DNA from: Ophiocordyceps camponoti-saundersi (nom. inval.)
Taxonomy: Eukaryota; Ascomycota; Sordariomycetes; Hypocreales; Ophiocordycipitaceae
NCBI GenBank assembly: GCA_003339415.1
Contig: PDHQ01000010.1
Span: 176,246 to 240,245, forward strand
DNA length: 64,000 bases
Reading direction: 5' to 3'
Position numbers and translations under genes: made by a program
The notes under the pieces: model-generated
Database searches by the model: none
Told to the model about the DNA's origin: nothing
What the model saw: only the letters and a program-made list of their open reading frames with translations
Shown here: positions 8,465-20,579 of the stretch, one piece after another
Layout of the letters: every line of letters begins with the position of its first letter
Position numbering within the stretch: the stretch's first letter is position 1

Positions 8465-11400
8465 TCATGGCTGCGTCTCATACTCATCCTCGTGCTTATA
8501 GTCCCCGTCGTTCTTCATGTACTCGCTGAGCTGATCCGCCACGTACCGATGGAGGTGCGTGTCGACCTCGGCCCTCTCCCGCTCTCGTCCCTCGGCGAGG
8601 TCCGGCTCGGTCGCCTCCTCGTCGACGCCGTTGGTGTCGAAGTCGCTACGGGCTCCGATGGATCGGCCCGTCGAGGACCGCCTGTGCCGCCGCGCCGTCG
8701 GGGTTCCCGGGTCGACGGCTCGGTGGAACACGTCGTCAAAGTAGTGTGACATGCCGATGGATGGCGTCCGTGGCGTCTGCGGGAGCCTGCAGTTGACCCT
8801 GTCGATGCAAGTCAGTCAAATCTTCACCACGAACTCACCCTCGCCGCTGCTCCGTCATCAACTTACCCCGTGTCGTGTATAATGCGAGCAATCAGGCCCG
8901 TCCAGCCGCACTGATGGCTGGCGCCGAGGCCTCGACCGGAATCGCCGTCGAAGAACTCGTGGAACCAGAGGTAGTTCTTCCAGTGTTCGTCAAAGTCCAG
9001 CCTGTTGTCGCCGGCGTTGACACTTCGTCTGCCGTCATCGGTCCGGATGAAGAGGTGCTGCAGCCTGTGCTGTATCTCCTCCGATACCTTGCCCAGATGC
9101 ATGTACTCCCCGCTGCCCGTCGGACACTCGACCCGGAATTCGGGTCCGTAAAAGAGATAGAACCGCTGCAGAGACTCGACCAGGAGAAAGTTGACACACA
9201 GCCAGATGGGCCCCCTCCAGTTGCTGTTTCCGCCAAAGAGCCCGCTGTCCGAGTCTCCGGGGACGTAGCCGACGGTGAACTTCTGATTATTGACTACCAT
9301 GGAATACGGATGATCCCTGTGGTACTTGGACAAGGATCGTATGCCATGGCCGCTCAGGAACTCGTCCTCGTCCAGCATCCGCTTCAGAATCTTCTCCAGT
9401 CTGTCCTTGCTGACAATGGACAGCAGGATCCGGTTTCCCTTGCCCCTCTTCCGGATGTTGGCCATGTTTCTCTCCGCCAGGTCGCAGCGGTTGTTGACGA
9501 ACCACTCGACCCTCTTGCGGAACGAAGGCAGCTTATTGACCAGCTCGGGTTCGAGAGTGGCCGTGGCGTACAGAGGAATCAGGCCAACGAGTGACCGCAC
9601 AGGCAGCTGCTGTATCCAAGGGCCTCCCCACGAGATGGCGTCGTAGTAAAAGCCATCGTCCTCGTTCCAGAGCGACTGCTCGTTCTTTTGACCGGCTCTG
9701 AAAGTCATGGCGTCGCTGATGAGAACGAAATGCTCAAAGAATTTCGAGGCGATGTCTTCGTAGATACGACGGTGCTTGGCCAGCTCCAGAGCAATGTTGA
9801 GCATCGACAAGCAGAAGAAGCCCATCCAGCCGGTGCTGTCCGCCTGCTCCAGCACGCCCCCCGTCGGCAGGGGTTCGGATCGGTTGAAGAGACCAATGTT
9901 GTCCAGCCCCAAGAAGCCTCCCTCGAAGACGTTCTTACTGTTGGCGTCCTTTCGGTTCACCCACCAAGTGAAGTTGAGAAGTAGCTTGTGGAAGACACGC
10001 TCGAGAAAGTCCAAATCCTGACGGCCGTACATTTTCCGCTCAATCTTGAAGACCCTGAACGTCGCCCAGGCGTGGACCGGTGGGTTCACGTCACTGAAGT
10101 TCCATTCGTACCTGTCTCCCCTGTCAGTTGATGCCCGAGAGAGAGTGCTGTACGACTTACGCTGGGACCTGTCCGTTCGGATGACAGTACCACTCGCGAG
10201 TGAATAGATCCAGCTGCTTCTTGGCGAACTCGGGATCGATCATGGCCAGGGGGATGCAGTGGAAGGCGCTGTCCCAGGCGGCGAAGAAGGGATACTCCCA
10301 AGAATCGGGCATCGACAAGATGTCGTCGCAGTGCATGTGCTTCCACTGTTCGTTCCGGATCCCTATCCGATCCGGAGGAGGCGGCGGCATGGCAGGGTCG
10401 CCATTCGCCCATTGATCCCATACAAAGTGATAGTACTGCTTCGTCCACATCATGCCGGCGAATGCCTGTCTCTGAATGTTACGCAGATCATCAGTCATCG
10501 GCAGTGGGCTGATTTTGTAGTAGAATTCGTCGGCCTCCTCCCGACGTCTGTCGAAGATGTTGTCGAATTCTTCCTCGTCAATGAAGGCGATGTCGCTCTT
10601 TGAGAATCGGAGCCGGACGACTGAGATGAAGCATCAGAACAAGGCCACTGAGGCGGTAGGCAGCAGAACCTACCGGCACACTCGCCCGGGTTAACGCCGC
10701 CGTCTTCAGTGAAACTAAACCAGGCGGCGCATTTCGTGCCGGTCTTTTCAGGGTTGACGGCACCCTTGACGCCATCGACAATGCGTCGGTGAAAGGCATC
10801 CTTGACGTATGGCTGCTTGTTCTCTTGACCATAGAGCGATTCGAAGTTGGTGTCGTTTTCGGTGAAGAGAAGATCGGGCATGACATCCTCTCCGCTCGAA
10901 CCTACGCCGGGAGAGGGAGACAGGACCAAGAAACGGCGGCCAAGGCTATGATGCTCCGACTTTGCGGCCGTAGCCGAGTACTTTTCGATGACCGGCTTCT
11001 GGTCTTCCGGCTCTCTGCCCCAGCTCCAGGTGTTCCGGAACCATAGCTGTGGTAGGATGTGAAGAGGCGCAGGATCGGGGCCCCTGTTCCAGGCCGTGAC
11101 TCGAAAAAGGAGCTCGTCGGGGTCGTCGGCCTCCTTTGCAGTCTCGATGAAAATGTCCCAGTACCGATCCTGATCGAAGACGCCGGTGTCGGTGATCTGA
11201 TATTCTTTGTCCTGCTTTGACCTCTTCGCGTTTTCCTCAACGAGATCTTCATAGGGAAACTTGGCCTGCGGGTACTTGTACAGAAACTTCATGTAAGAGT
11301 GCTGCGATCGGTTAGCACCGGGATGAACGGGAGGAAGCAGCGCGGTCATACAGTCTGTCGATAAGGGTCAGCAAGTGGTGTCGTTTCACGAGTCAGAAAA

Positions 11401-11968
11401 GACGAGGACGCACTGGGATGTTGTCGAGGTGAAAATAGGCCTCCTTGACGCTCTCGCCGTGGTTTCCTTGCGGATTAGACAGACCGAAGAGCCTCTCTTT
11501 CAGAATGTCACTAAGGCGAGTCAGATCACGATCGACTCTGGGAGGCGGTCGATGAAGAAGAAGAAGAAGACAGACTCTTTCCCGTTCCAGAAGCTGAAAG
11601 CAATGTTCTCCAAACCGTGGGTATCCGAAACTCCAGCAATACCGTCCTCGCCCCATCTGAAGGCTCGCGAGTGGGCGTGACTATGGGGAAAGTCTGGAGG
11701 CGGGAGTCAACCAAAAGAAGGCAGGGGTGAGCATTAAAAGGGGAGGAGAAGCGGGAAGCATACGGCTCCAAGCATCTCCATCGGAGCTATAGTCCTCTCT
11801 CACTGCGGTCCGGTCAGCCTGATACGGCCGTTTATGACGAGGATCCAAGGTACCTGTGGCCCACTGCCGCTCGGCAACATAGGGACCCCATTTCTTCCAA
11901 TACTTGACGCGCTCTCGATCGTCCCGAAGGCGTTTCTCTTCGTCGGTGACATAGTTGAAAGCTGTCAT
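8465..11968 (-). CDS. Glycoside hydrolase family 63-type glycosidase (MGH1-like)
   Basis: Eight exons on the minus strand (11968-11854, 11802-11764, 11693-11576, 11510-11414, 11301-10674, 10620-10161, 10111-8867, 8798-8465) give 1011 residues with an unbroken frame. The protein starts [15 protein letters not shown], runs through [17 protein letters not shown] and [16 protein letters not shown], and has the (alpha/alpha)6-barrel blocks [28 protein letters not shown] and [17 protein letters not shown]. These mark a cytosolic GH63-like enzyme, the group that includes mannosylglycerate hydrolases and YgjK-type glucosidases. No signal peptide or membrane anchor is seen, so it is not the ER processing glucosidase I. 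The true substrate is unknown. It is transcribed away from the Zn2Cys6 factor across a 1.8-kb shared promoter region. Confidence 0.9.
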
Positions 11969-12478
11969 GACGGCAGTTGCGGAGAGGAGGAAACGGCCCG
12001 AGGGGAGGAGAGACAGCGGCTATCGGAGTCAGCCTGGAGAAGCGAGACGCCGGCCGGAAGAGAGAAGACGAATTGAGCAGCTTCGATCAGCAAGATGAAG
12101 CGCTTCCTTTTTTTCGCGGGAGACGGTTGTGTAGGTTGGTAGATGAATAGGTCGTAGGTAGGCAGATTAGTAGTAGGCTGCTCGATGGGTGGAACCGCAA
12201 CCGTAGGAGTAACGCCGTTGGTCCGCCGTCCCAGTTGGCAGCGACCACCCAAGCTATACCTGCCTACTCTCGAGCTAGCCGAAAGGTTATCTATCTCTCG
12301 GTATCTGGTAGGCTTTTGGGTGGCAGGAGTATGGGAAAGCTAAACAGCACAAGCACAGATGTCTTGGGTTGGGAGACAGAGGAGTCTCCGATTGCGGAGC
12401 ATCCGGGTCTGGCATCCAGGTACGTGCGTCATTGGGCTGTCGCAGGACGCGAAGTTGACGAGCAGGTGCACGCGCGGG

Positions 12479-12510
<32 letters not shown>

Positions 12511-12587
12511 CCTTGAGCGGTGAGGGAGGTTACAATCGGCAGCCGGAGAGAAATTGATTGCATGTACGGATATGCATGCACGTACTA

Positions 12588-12622
<35 letters not shown>

Positions 12623-13758
12623 ATAGGTAGCGTTGCAGTGCCGGGGAGTTTTTTCGTTAACGAGGGATTGTTTGTCTATCGGGTTGCCAGTTGAGAGGGA
12701 GGATGCAAGCCATTATTACGTCAGTCCAATAGATGGATTGGATGAGCTTAATAAGTCTCACAAGCCAGCCAGAAGACGACTGTATCACTCACTCTTCACA
12801 ATAGGTGGGCAAAGATGATCCAACCAACCCAACTACCTCCATACATACATGCTCTCACCTTCACGTGTACCGTCTGTACGCCGATCAAGGCCGCGGTTAT
12901 TATGACGACGCTGCCCAAGGTCAGTCAGTGTCACATACATATATAGATCTCAGTAATGCTGAATACATCATCAAACCGGGCAGAAGACCACCTCTCCTCC
13001 CATCACGCCCCATGACTCTTGTACCACAACAACTCCTTCTCCTTACCCTTCTCCTTCTCCCAGTGACCAACTCCCCTGTGACCTCGGTATTATAACATGT
13101 CATTATAATGTCATTCACAGCCAAGTCTCCGGCTGGTAGCGGAAAAGGCAGGGATACGTCAAGAATGGCCAAACCCAAGGAAAATCTCGTCTCCAACAAC
13201 TAAACACTGACATACATACATACATATCAGCCGAACACGTCCACGAGATATGCCATGATTCGAGCAGGAAACTAGACGGAGAAAACACACCATACATAGA
13301 TTGGTCAGCTTCTCATCAAGCATCTCTTCAACACCCTCTCCCCCACCCGCCGTGCCGCTACAAAAGCTGAGCGAGCCGAGGCGAATCGAAAAGCGACGGG
13401 TGAGGAAGGGGCTGAGAAGGCAGCGTGACCAGGGGGGGGGTCCGACCCTTGTCCTTCTTTTCTTCTTTCTTCCCTTTTCCCTTTCCCTCCTTTCCTCTCC
13501 CGCTCCGGCCGCGAAAGATGCTCGATTCGGGGCGGCTGTCCCGCGCTCTGTGCACCTGAGCCGTTTCCTGGCGGAGAAGAGTGCTGAGGCCTGGATAAGA
13601 GGGGCGGAGCAGGGCGAGGACCGGGGGTGGGTGGTGAAAAGGGTGTCGTAGTGTCGTACATGGTATGTACATAATGAACATGTTAGTCCTCGCCCAAGTG
13701 AAGCTTATGAGGAGGAAGATCGCTTCCATCTCACCCTCGTGTCTCGTCTGTCCAAGCC
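11969..13758. promoter_or_regulatory. Divergent promoter region, GH63 gene / Zn2Cys6 factor
   Basis: A 1.8-kb head-to-head spacer. It contains a GA dinucleotide run (about 12480-12506), a TCTG tetranucleotide run (about 12590-12622), TACATACA-type repeats and CT-rich stretches around 13450-13500. Short open frames here, one starting with a hydrophobic leader at 13011, lack any recognisable family pattern. Regulatory sites could not be identified with confidence. Confidence 0.5.
12590..12622. repeat. (TCTG)n tetranucleotide microsatellite
   Basis: About eight units of TCTG in the GH63/Zn2Cys6 divergent spacer. Confidence 0.95.
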
Positions 13759-15308
13759 ATGGATATGGCTCACTTCACCACCACCGGCGTGCTTCCCTAC
13801 GCTACCACCGAGTTCGACTATTCGTCGCTGCTACAGCCGGATGACGTTCCCGTACCGGCCGAGTCTCCCGAGCGGCCCCTGGCCTCTAGTCCGGAAGCCG
13901 CCGTCGTCCGCCGTCAGCCGGTACAGCGGCAGAGATTGGAACGCCGTGGCCATACCAAGAGTCGTCGAGGTTGCTACAACTGCAAGAGGCGGCGCATCAA
14001 GGTGCTAGAATCATCGTCGCCCTCGTCAATGACTGGCTTGACTGACACCCCCCTGACTCCCGGCCCCCAGTGTCAGGAGACGCGCCCATCTTGCGGTCAC
14101 TGCGTCAAGACCGGGCTTGACTGCGAGTATCCGTCGCTACCACGCGTAGTTCATCAGGTGCATCCTTCTGACTACCTATGCCCTCGAGTCTGCTTTAGCC
14201 GGATACCTGACAGCTTGGCCAGCCTCAGAATCAGATTCCTCTCTTCAGTTTACAGGACATGCGTCTCTTCCAGCATTTCCTTACTCAGTGCTATCCCGTA
14301 ACGCATCCGCTTAAACAGGACGGTATATGGACTCATGAGATCCCCTGCATCGCGCACAACGTATGTCCTCTTCCCTGCCTACTACCTACCTACCTACACA
14401 CTCCGTGGCATCTGACTCAAACACACGCCCACAGCACGACTTTCTTATGCACTCCATCCTGGGATTCGCCGCCTCAGAGCTCGCCCACACCGACGAAAGT
14501 AGCGGCCTGCTCACGGCAGCCATGACTCACCGCGTCAAGGCCATCCGGGCCATCAAGAAGCGGCTCACGGACGACGCCGGCACCGACATGGCATACGAGG
14601 AGGCCAACGCGCTCGTGGCGACGTGCTTTGCCCTGACGTTCCAGTCGGTCAGCCTCGACGATGGCCTACCCGATTACATGACCTTCATCCGCGGAATCCT
14701 CATCATCGGCATGCAGATGATGCTCAAGGGTATGACGCCCATGTTCGACGGCCTGTTTGAGGACCGGCAGGACGAGCTGATGACGCCGCCGGTGCTGCGC
14801 ATGTCCTTGATCCCGGCCGGTTGGGCTGATGCCGCGGTCATGGCTATATCGTCGCTGCGGCCTCTGTGCATGAATGCCGTCGAGGTGACCTACCATCAGC
14901 AGCTCCTGGCCATTGCGCAGAAGCTGCAAATCAGCTCCTTTGATGGTGTGTCGTTTCCTTGGGCTCTTCCTTCTCTACAGTCCGCCGCTGACCGCTGTTG
15001 AAGCTTCTCAGGCCCATGCCAGAGAGTACGCCTGGTGGATGATGCTCCCTCACGCCAACTTCCAGCAACTCATCAACCTCAGCCGGCAGTCGACAATCCT
15101 CCTCCACACACACTGGATCGCCCTATCGCAAATCATGGCCGTCATGACGGAGAGAGAAAACGACGGTAGCATGCGGCAGGACCGCGGCATGGATCCAGGC
15201 TTCATAAGGTGGCTTAGATACCTCAATGCCCGCATCGACTTGGAGCACCAGCCATATAATCAGTGGCCCCTGTGGGTAGAAGGCACCCTTCTCGGCAAGC
15301 GTAGGTAG
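13759..15308 (+). CDS. Zn2Cys6 transcription factor
   Basis: Five exons (13759-14001, 14071-14157, 14214-14360, 14435-14947, 15012-15308) give 428 residues. The binuclear zinc cluster is complete: Cys72, Cys75, Cys82, Cys89, Cys92 and Cys99, spaced C-x2-C-x6-C-x6-C-x2-C-x6-C. An intron falls exactly before the third Cys. The rest (FSLQDMRLFQHFL, FLMHSILGFAASELAH, YMTFIRGILII, YNQWPLWVE) follows the layout of Upc2-like fungal regulators, whose targets range from sterol uptake to secondary metabolism. The targets of this one are unknown. The acceptor for exon 3 is the least certain junction. The C-terminus (GTLLGKRR) is shorter than I would expect, so a further 3' exon or a truncation is possible. 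Confidence 0.85.
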
Positions 15309-16005
15309 AGGCCAGCTTGGAGGGGAGCCCGTCAAGCTTGTCTCGACAGCCGCCCACGAGGCTGACAGGCCCCTTTCCCCATGGCAATTCCATCTAGCAG
15401 GACCGATTCGGACTAATGCCGTCGACGAAACTGCACCTCTCACTCGCTGGCGACGTCCAAACACCACGTGCAGCAGTTCGTCTCTAGCCTCCGGATGCCG
15501 ACCCCTGAGGCCAGTCATGTCGATCTCGAGTTCGCCATGGGTTTCCGTAATCGTCCGCACATCGACCGGATAAATATTGCCCGTCACGACCAGACGACGA
15601 GCCTCTGGCGCAGACTAGGTCGGACTAGTCGCCGGGACCTGGTCCAGCCATGATACACTGGTGCATGGGAGTGGCTTTGCCGCTGCTAGCGGGACAGCGG
15701 CGCGCCATTGACAGCGCCCTGACAGCTAGTCTTAGTTTCACCTCTGTCTGCCTCTGCCATAGTATTCAGCTATATCGGTCCGTACAAATAGGCTGCGGCT
15801 GCGGCCGACTCTTATGCGTCTTGTCGTAATCTCATCCGCTCCCTATTCAACGTCAAGAATCCCATGTCGAGGTTCTCACAGACGATTCGGACGACCATAC
15901 CTTGAACGGGCAGCCGATGAGATTGCATCAGTCTCTTTGTCTTCCCTATTTGCGTTCGTTACAGCTTTCACGACGGACACCCACGCACTCGCGCGCACTG
16001 CGGCC
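15309..16005. other. Spacer between Zn2Cys6 factor and hypothetical gene
   Basis: About 700 bases with several accidental open frames on both strands (for example 15468-15653 plus, 15123-15587 minus), none with a recognised family pattern. It should hold the terminator of the zinc-cluster gene and the promoter of the next gene. Confidence 0.5.
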
Positions 16006-16743
16006 ATGGCTACCCGAGCTGGACATTTGAATATGAATCCGTCGGCTCCGACTCGTCGTCCGACTCTTCCCCCTGCCTACAGGCGCGAGCCCGAGGGCGA
16101 GAACCTACCTTCACATCCTCCTCCCAAATACGAGTCCATCTTCGGATCGGCGGCAACGCAGGCGAACCCGCACCCTGCTCGCCCAGCACGGGAAACCATT
16201 TTCCAGAGGACGCAAGCCTTTCAGGTGGACACGGCGGCTCAAAATTCTTCGCCGCCGCGGTTGTCTGAGTTTGTCCCCTTTTGCAGCACCAAGGATCGCT
16301 TCGGATCCTGTCGACCGCTGAGAATGCGGAACGCCGGCTCCGTCGAAGACCTCGAAGTCCGCGGCTGTGGCTGCCATGCCCGGATGCACACTCATCAAGG
16401 AGGAGCCCTGCAATGGCGGTACGCCGGCCGAGGTGAGCGCAAGGTGGCCGGAGCGAGCAGCCTCCTCGTCCTAGACCTGATCACGACGGGAGCAAGCGCC
16501 GGAGAAGAGAGGCGCAAGCCAGTTGCATATCTTGTACGCAGCAGCCCGCTCCGATCAGGGGGTGACAACGATTGGCGCCTCCTCGTCGACCTGCGAGGCT
16601 GGCTGGCGACCAAGAAGGAGGCTCAGCAGATGGAGGTGCTCATCACGGCGAGCTGCCTCGCCCTGCTGAAGAAGGATGTAGATAGACGGAGGACGCTGCA
16701 GATAACCGTCATGAAGGATGACGTGGCTTCGAGCCATCAATAA
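16006..16743 (+). CDS. Conserved fungal hypothetical protein with PPxY motifs
   Basis: A single-exon protein of 245 residues if started at MATRAGHLNMNPSAP; the frame is open back to 15814 but the upstream part looks non-coding. The N-terminal half is Pro-rich and holds LPPAY and PPPKYE, PPxY-like motifs that commonly bind WW domains such as those of Nedd4/Rsp5 ubiquitin ligases. The C-terminal half (LQWRYAGRGERKVAGASSLL, then SCLALLKKDVDRRRTLQI) is compact. It resembles a domain I know from uncharacterised ascomycete proteins with a WRY...R.ER...A...LL pattern. No enzyme signature is seen. A possible role as an arrestin-like or ligase-adaptor partner is pure inference from the PPxY motifs. 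Confidence 0.72.
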   Translation: MATRAGHLNMNPSAPTRRPTLPPAYRREPEGENLPSHPPPKYESIFGSAATQANPHPARPARETIFQRTQAFQVDTAAQNSSPPRLSEFVPFCSTKDRFGSCRPLRMRNAGSVEDLEVRGCGCHARMHTHQGGALQWRYAGRGERKVAGASSLLVLDLITTGASAGEERRKPVAYLVRSSPLRSGGDNDWRLLVDLRGWLATKKEAQQMEVLITASCLALLKKDVDRRRTLQITVMKDDVASSHQ

Positions 16744-17056
16744 CGAGCATTTTGTCTGCATTGGAGAGCCGTGACGACGAGCCTGTATCATGATGTAGTA
16801 TGTAGTATGATGATATGTAGGTAGAGTCTTACTCTTGGACGGCTACGGAGTAGACGGGATATAGGAGTAGGTATGTACGAATATGAAGATACGAGAGGTG
16901 ATGTCCGGCTTACACAGCGACGTCACGTGATAATGAGCTACACCTCCAGCTGCCTTGCGAGGAAAAGGTCGGCTCTCAATCCCAAGCCAACGAACAAGCA
17001 GCAAGCATCGTCTCCCGACTTCTCATCTTTGCCGCAACAGGAGCGCCGTCGCCAGA
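16744..17056. promoter_or_regulatory. ATP15 promoter region
   Basis: This 313-base spacer includes short TATG/TAGG repeats and a CACGTGA sequence at about 16925-16931, which contains an E-box-like core. No gene was seen. A regulatory role for the E-box is only a possibility. Confidence 0.35.
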
Positions 17057-17393
17057 ATGACTGCTGCGTGGAGAGCCGCCGGCCTGACGTAAGTTGCCGT
17101 GTCGTCAACGCCGCAGTCAATTGCTCCGCCTAACAGGGCATGCGCATAGATACAACCATTACCTGGCCATCGCCGCTCGCACCGTCCGCCGCTGCCTCAA
17201 GGAAGACAAACGAATCGCGGCCGAGCGTCACGGCGAGTCGGATGTGCGCTTCGTAAAGTGGGAGGTATGTACCAACGTCCCCTGTGCGGATCCGGGCCCG
17301 TCACTGAACCGTCCTCTACAGAAGGGCGTCGCCGGCGAGACACAAGATCTTAAGCGCGCCAATGCCGCCGCCATGAAGGAGAACGCTTCCTAG
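17057..17393 (+). CDS. ATP15: ATP synthase F1 subunit epsilon, mitochondrial
   Basis: Three exons (17057-17088, 17150-17264, 17322-17393) encode 72 residues: MTAAWRAAGLTYNHYLAIAA, then RTVRRCLKEDKR, RFVKWE and a C-terminal Ala/Asn-rich tail. The opening W-R-x-A-G-L-x-Y-x-x-Y and the LKE motif are diagnostic of the small eukaryotic epsilon subunit, which sits in the central stalk with gamma and delta (the bacterial epsilon corresponds to mitochondrial delta). Length agrees with the family (about 60-75 residues). As usual for this subunit there is no cleavable presequence. Exon 1 is only 32 nt, with donor GTAAGT. It is the second ATP synthase gene in this window, 9 kb from ATP5. Confidence 0.93.
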
Positions 17394-17909
17394 ACGAGCT
17401 CGACATGTTGTGTGTGGGCGGACGGGGGTTACGTCATGGCTCGAGCACCATACTGGGATTAGACGGATCGGATAAGTCGATTGCGATTGTGTCACTTCTT
17501 GGACCGTTTTCGCTGCAAGAGAAGCAGCTTCATATTGGTGGCCTCAGATGGTCTTGAAGCTTAATTGTGCGCCTGACGTGAGGCTGGAGAAACGGGTTGG
17601 TAGAGAGCATCGTGAAGTTTATGTACGTGCAAGCCTTGTGCCTAGGTAGGTAGTATGCGTGTATGTATGTGTGATGGTGGCCAAGGTCGCCTCAAGCTGT
17701 AACCTACAAAGCCTTTGTATGTATGTATAACCAAGACCTTTAGCAGCGCGTCAAAAAGCTGTGATTCACCACGATTCTGCAGCTTCAAGAAAGTCAGAGC
17801 GGAATCTTGTATGTACGCCGAGGCTGGTAGTGCGGCCAGCGCCCCTCGGCCAGTGCCCACCCCCCACAAACGTGCCCCCAACAACATCCGGCAGCCCCCA
17901 AAATCAATC
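17394..17909. other. Spacer between ATP15 and MAK10
   Basis: About 516 bases with the ATP15 3' flank and the MAK10 promoter. Contains scattered GTATGTATG motifs. Nothing else recognised. Confidence 0.45.
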
Positions 17910-20579
17910 ATGACGCTTCCACAACACCAGGGTCCTGCCGGCGACGCGAGACCGCAAATGGCCCTGGGAGACGCATCTGATGGTATGAGCTCTTGAGAGT
18001 GGCATTTTTCTCTCTCTCTCTCTTTTCCTCACCGGCAGACGCAGAGATCGCCAGACTGTCGCTCGGACAAGCTCCCGGATCGCCGCCGCCACCGCCACCG
18101 CCAAACATCGACAGTCCCGGCATCGTTGCCGTCGACATCACTAGCAACTTTGCCGAGGCCGTCCGCAGTAAGTCGACGATGCTGCTTTTGGGGGCCGTTC
18201 GCTCGCTGAACAAGCCTAGCCTTGGGCCCCGGAGAGCTCGTACAAGATGAGCACTTCACTCTCTTCGAGTCCGTCGCCGCTCTCGAAGTACGCCTCGACA
18301 TGTCCTCTCTCATCATGCTTCTTCCACTGACGCGACTTCAGATCATGGATCCCAAGATGGACAGCGGCTGTGTCCTTCCGGGCGACGAGTCCGACGAGCT
18401 ATACGACGTCTCGACCGTTCTTCTCCCCGATGAAGTTCTCGGTATTATCGATCAGCTTCTCTGCCACGAGGTGAGCGGGCACTCAATCCTGCGTCGCACC
18501 GCTCACCCATTTGCTTGCAGATGTCGTGGCATTTGGGATACCCGCTGTCGCAGACGCTCTTTACCAGCGTCCACGTCGAGGCGCTCTTGATGCCGAGTCC
18601 CGCAAGCGTAGAAGACGCATACTTCGTCCGACACGCCGGCGACACGGGCAATCAGCAGCCCATGCTGCGCGTATTGAGGGCATACTGTCTCGCCATGCTC
18701 AAGGCCTGTGGCTACGTCAACGAGCGCATCAAGTCGGAACACTACTATGAGGTCATATGCTCCCCTTGCTACCTTGTCTGACGAGCAAGACTCTGACGAT
18801 GCGTTTGAATAGGAGGAAGACTTCGTCACCAACACATATAACCGGACACTGCTCAGCAGCATCCCCACCGACGCCATTCGCCAAGTTCTGACGGACGCCC
18901 AAGATTTGCTCGAGTCCCTGAGAAACTCCATCGGCTCTGCTGTCACCGATGGTCTCATAAGTCGGCTGACCCTGCGTCGCCTCTTCCTCGCCGCCGCCGA
19001 AAGCCCGAAGCATATCAGGGATCGGGAAAGGGCTCGACAGCCATGGACGGAGGCGCTGTCACTACTGCCACGCATAGCCTCGACGCACTCCTTGGGGAAG
19101 CCCGTCGTCGAGGCCTTTAGTGTGAAGCTGCAGAGGAAGCTGGCCAGCACGATGCCCCCTCGGCCAATTGTTGAGCTTGGCTTCGACGAGGCATTCCGTC
19201 ACCTGTCACGTCTGTTCGGAGATAGCTGCGAGGTAATAGGCGCCCTTGAATACACAAACTCGCGCTGCCTTCAGGTAATAACTCTACCCCTCCCTCTCAT
19301 CCTCTCACTCGGGCTGACGACTTCTCAGACCTTTGTGGCCACTTTTCAAGCCAAAAAGCCTCAGCCCCTCGTCTACGTCCGGACGTTGCTGCAGACCTTT
19401 CTCTTCAACGACATGAAGATCCTGGGCTCCATGAGCATCCGCCAGCTGCTTGACGACGACTTGTCGATAGTTACCATGCCAGCGAGTCCTATACTCGATC
19501 GAGAGAACGACGATGTTGAAGCTGTGCAAGACCCTCGCTTCGTCGTGGCACAGCAGATGGAACTGTTCAGGCAACAAGCAGCCCAGCCCTTTCTGGACAT
19601 TCTGCGGACGGCGTGCCAGAACCGTTGCCGGCAGCGACGGACCCTTTGCCACCTCATCCGGGACTGGGAGAGCCTGCAGGTCGACGCCGAATATATGGAT
19701 CAGACGCTACAGGACGAGACCGGACAGCAGCCCCTAGTACAGCCGTCGACGTCACGCGACGAGCCCGTCGAGCTGTATCCCCTGGTGCTGTCGTCCTGGA
19801 CATATCTCTACAAGCTGCACCAGATGGAGCTCATCGTTCAGCTCGGCTTCGAGCTGCAGATCTACCAAGCCGACGAGCTGGCCGGCATGTACTGGCATCT
19901 CAACTACCTCGCCCGGTTCCGGCTGCAGCATGCCGAACGAATCAAGTCCTTCGTCGTCCATCGGGTCGATCAGGCAAGGGCGCAGTCACCGCCGGACCGC
20001 GTAGCGTCGGAGAGGCTGCAGCTACAGCGCTCGCTGGCTCAGGCGCGGCTTTCGCTGCTCGACGCCGCCGTGACGTGGGAGCTGTCGGACGCCTTGTGCT
20101 GCCTGTACACGGCGCTGCTCCGCCTTCGCCTGGTCAAGTCTCCGCCACGGCCGTACAGCAGCGACGAGCTCCGTTTCGCGCTCCGCATGAAGCCCTTTGT
20201 CGCCATCGGCTTCCCGCCGCCGCCTACGTTTGACGAGTTCGTCGAAGGCGTGACGCAGCCGGAGACGACGACGGCGGAGCTTCTCGAGTACGGCGAGAAG
20301 GCGGCCGCTGGTGCCAAGAAGGGCTTCGAGACGCTGAGCAAGCTGTCGGCCGAGGAGTCTTTTTCTGTCGGCTCGCACGACCGGTGGGTCGCGTCGGCCA
20401 AGGGGGCGCTCAAGTCGAGTATCGCCGCCGGCATCGCCATCTCCAGTCTGCAGAAGGCGTTGGCTAAGCAGTCGACGACGGGCGGCGACGATGGTCTGGG
20501 CCTTAGGGTTGAAGTACCTGGCCCGGACGAGGCGTATCACAACTGGTGGATTGTTCCCAAAGTGGTGGCGGCCGTATAA
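17910..20579 (+). CDS. MAK10: NatC N-terminal acetyltransferase auxiliary subunit Mak10/Naa35
   Basis: Seven exons (17910-17982, 18039-18167, 18220-18287, 18342-18470, 18521-18751, 18813-19274, 19329-20579) give 780 residues. Mak10/Naa35 is the large non-catalytic subunit of NatC, which acetylates nascent proteins beginning Met-Leu, Met-Ile, Met-Phe and similar. The hallmark block QDEHFTLFESVAALE followed by IMDPKMDSG (residues 91-99) is the strongest family signature. Further blocks are MSWHLGYPLSQTLFTS, LRAYCLAMLKACGYV and PLVYVRTLLQTFLFNDMK. A poly-Pro stretch near residue 40 is low-complexity. Introns are 50-70 nt, and all junctions keep frame. The last exon ends in an Ala-rich region (AGIAISSLQKAL). 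The start is the only ATG in frame with exon 2 and has a plausible context. Confidence 0.94.

Noticed and set aside
13011..13095. Short frame with a signal-peptide-like leader (MTLVPQQLLLLTLLLLPVTNS)
   Set aside because: The hydrophobic run comes from a CTT/CTC-rich stretch; it ends after 28 residues and nothing follows that resembles a secreted peptide.
15123..15587. 154-codon minus-strand frame opposite the Zn2Cys6 3' end
   Set aside because: It overlaps the real exon in antisense and shows no family pattern, so it is most likely a shadow of GC-rich coding sequence.
15468..15653. 61-codon + strand frame (MQQFVSSLRMPTPEASHVD...) after the Zn2Cys6 gene
   Set aside because: It looks protein-like but has no recognised family, no clear link to the preceding exons and a competing minus-strand frame; not supported as a gene.
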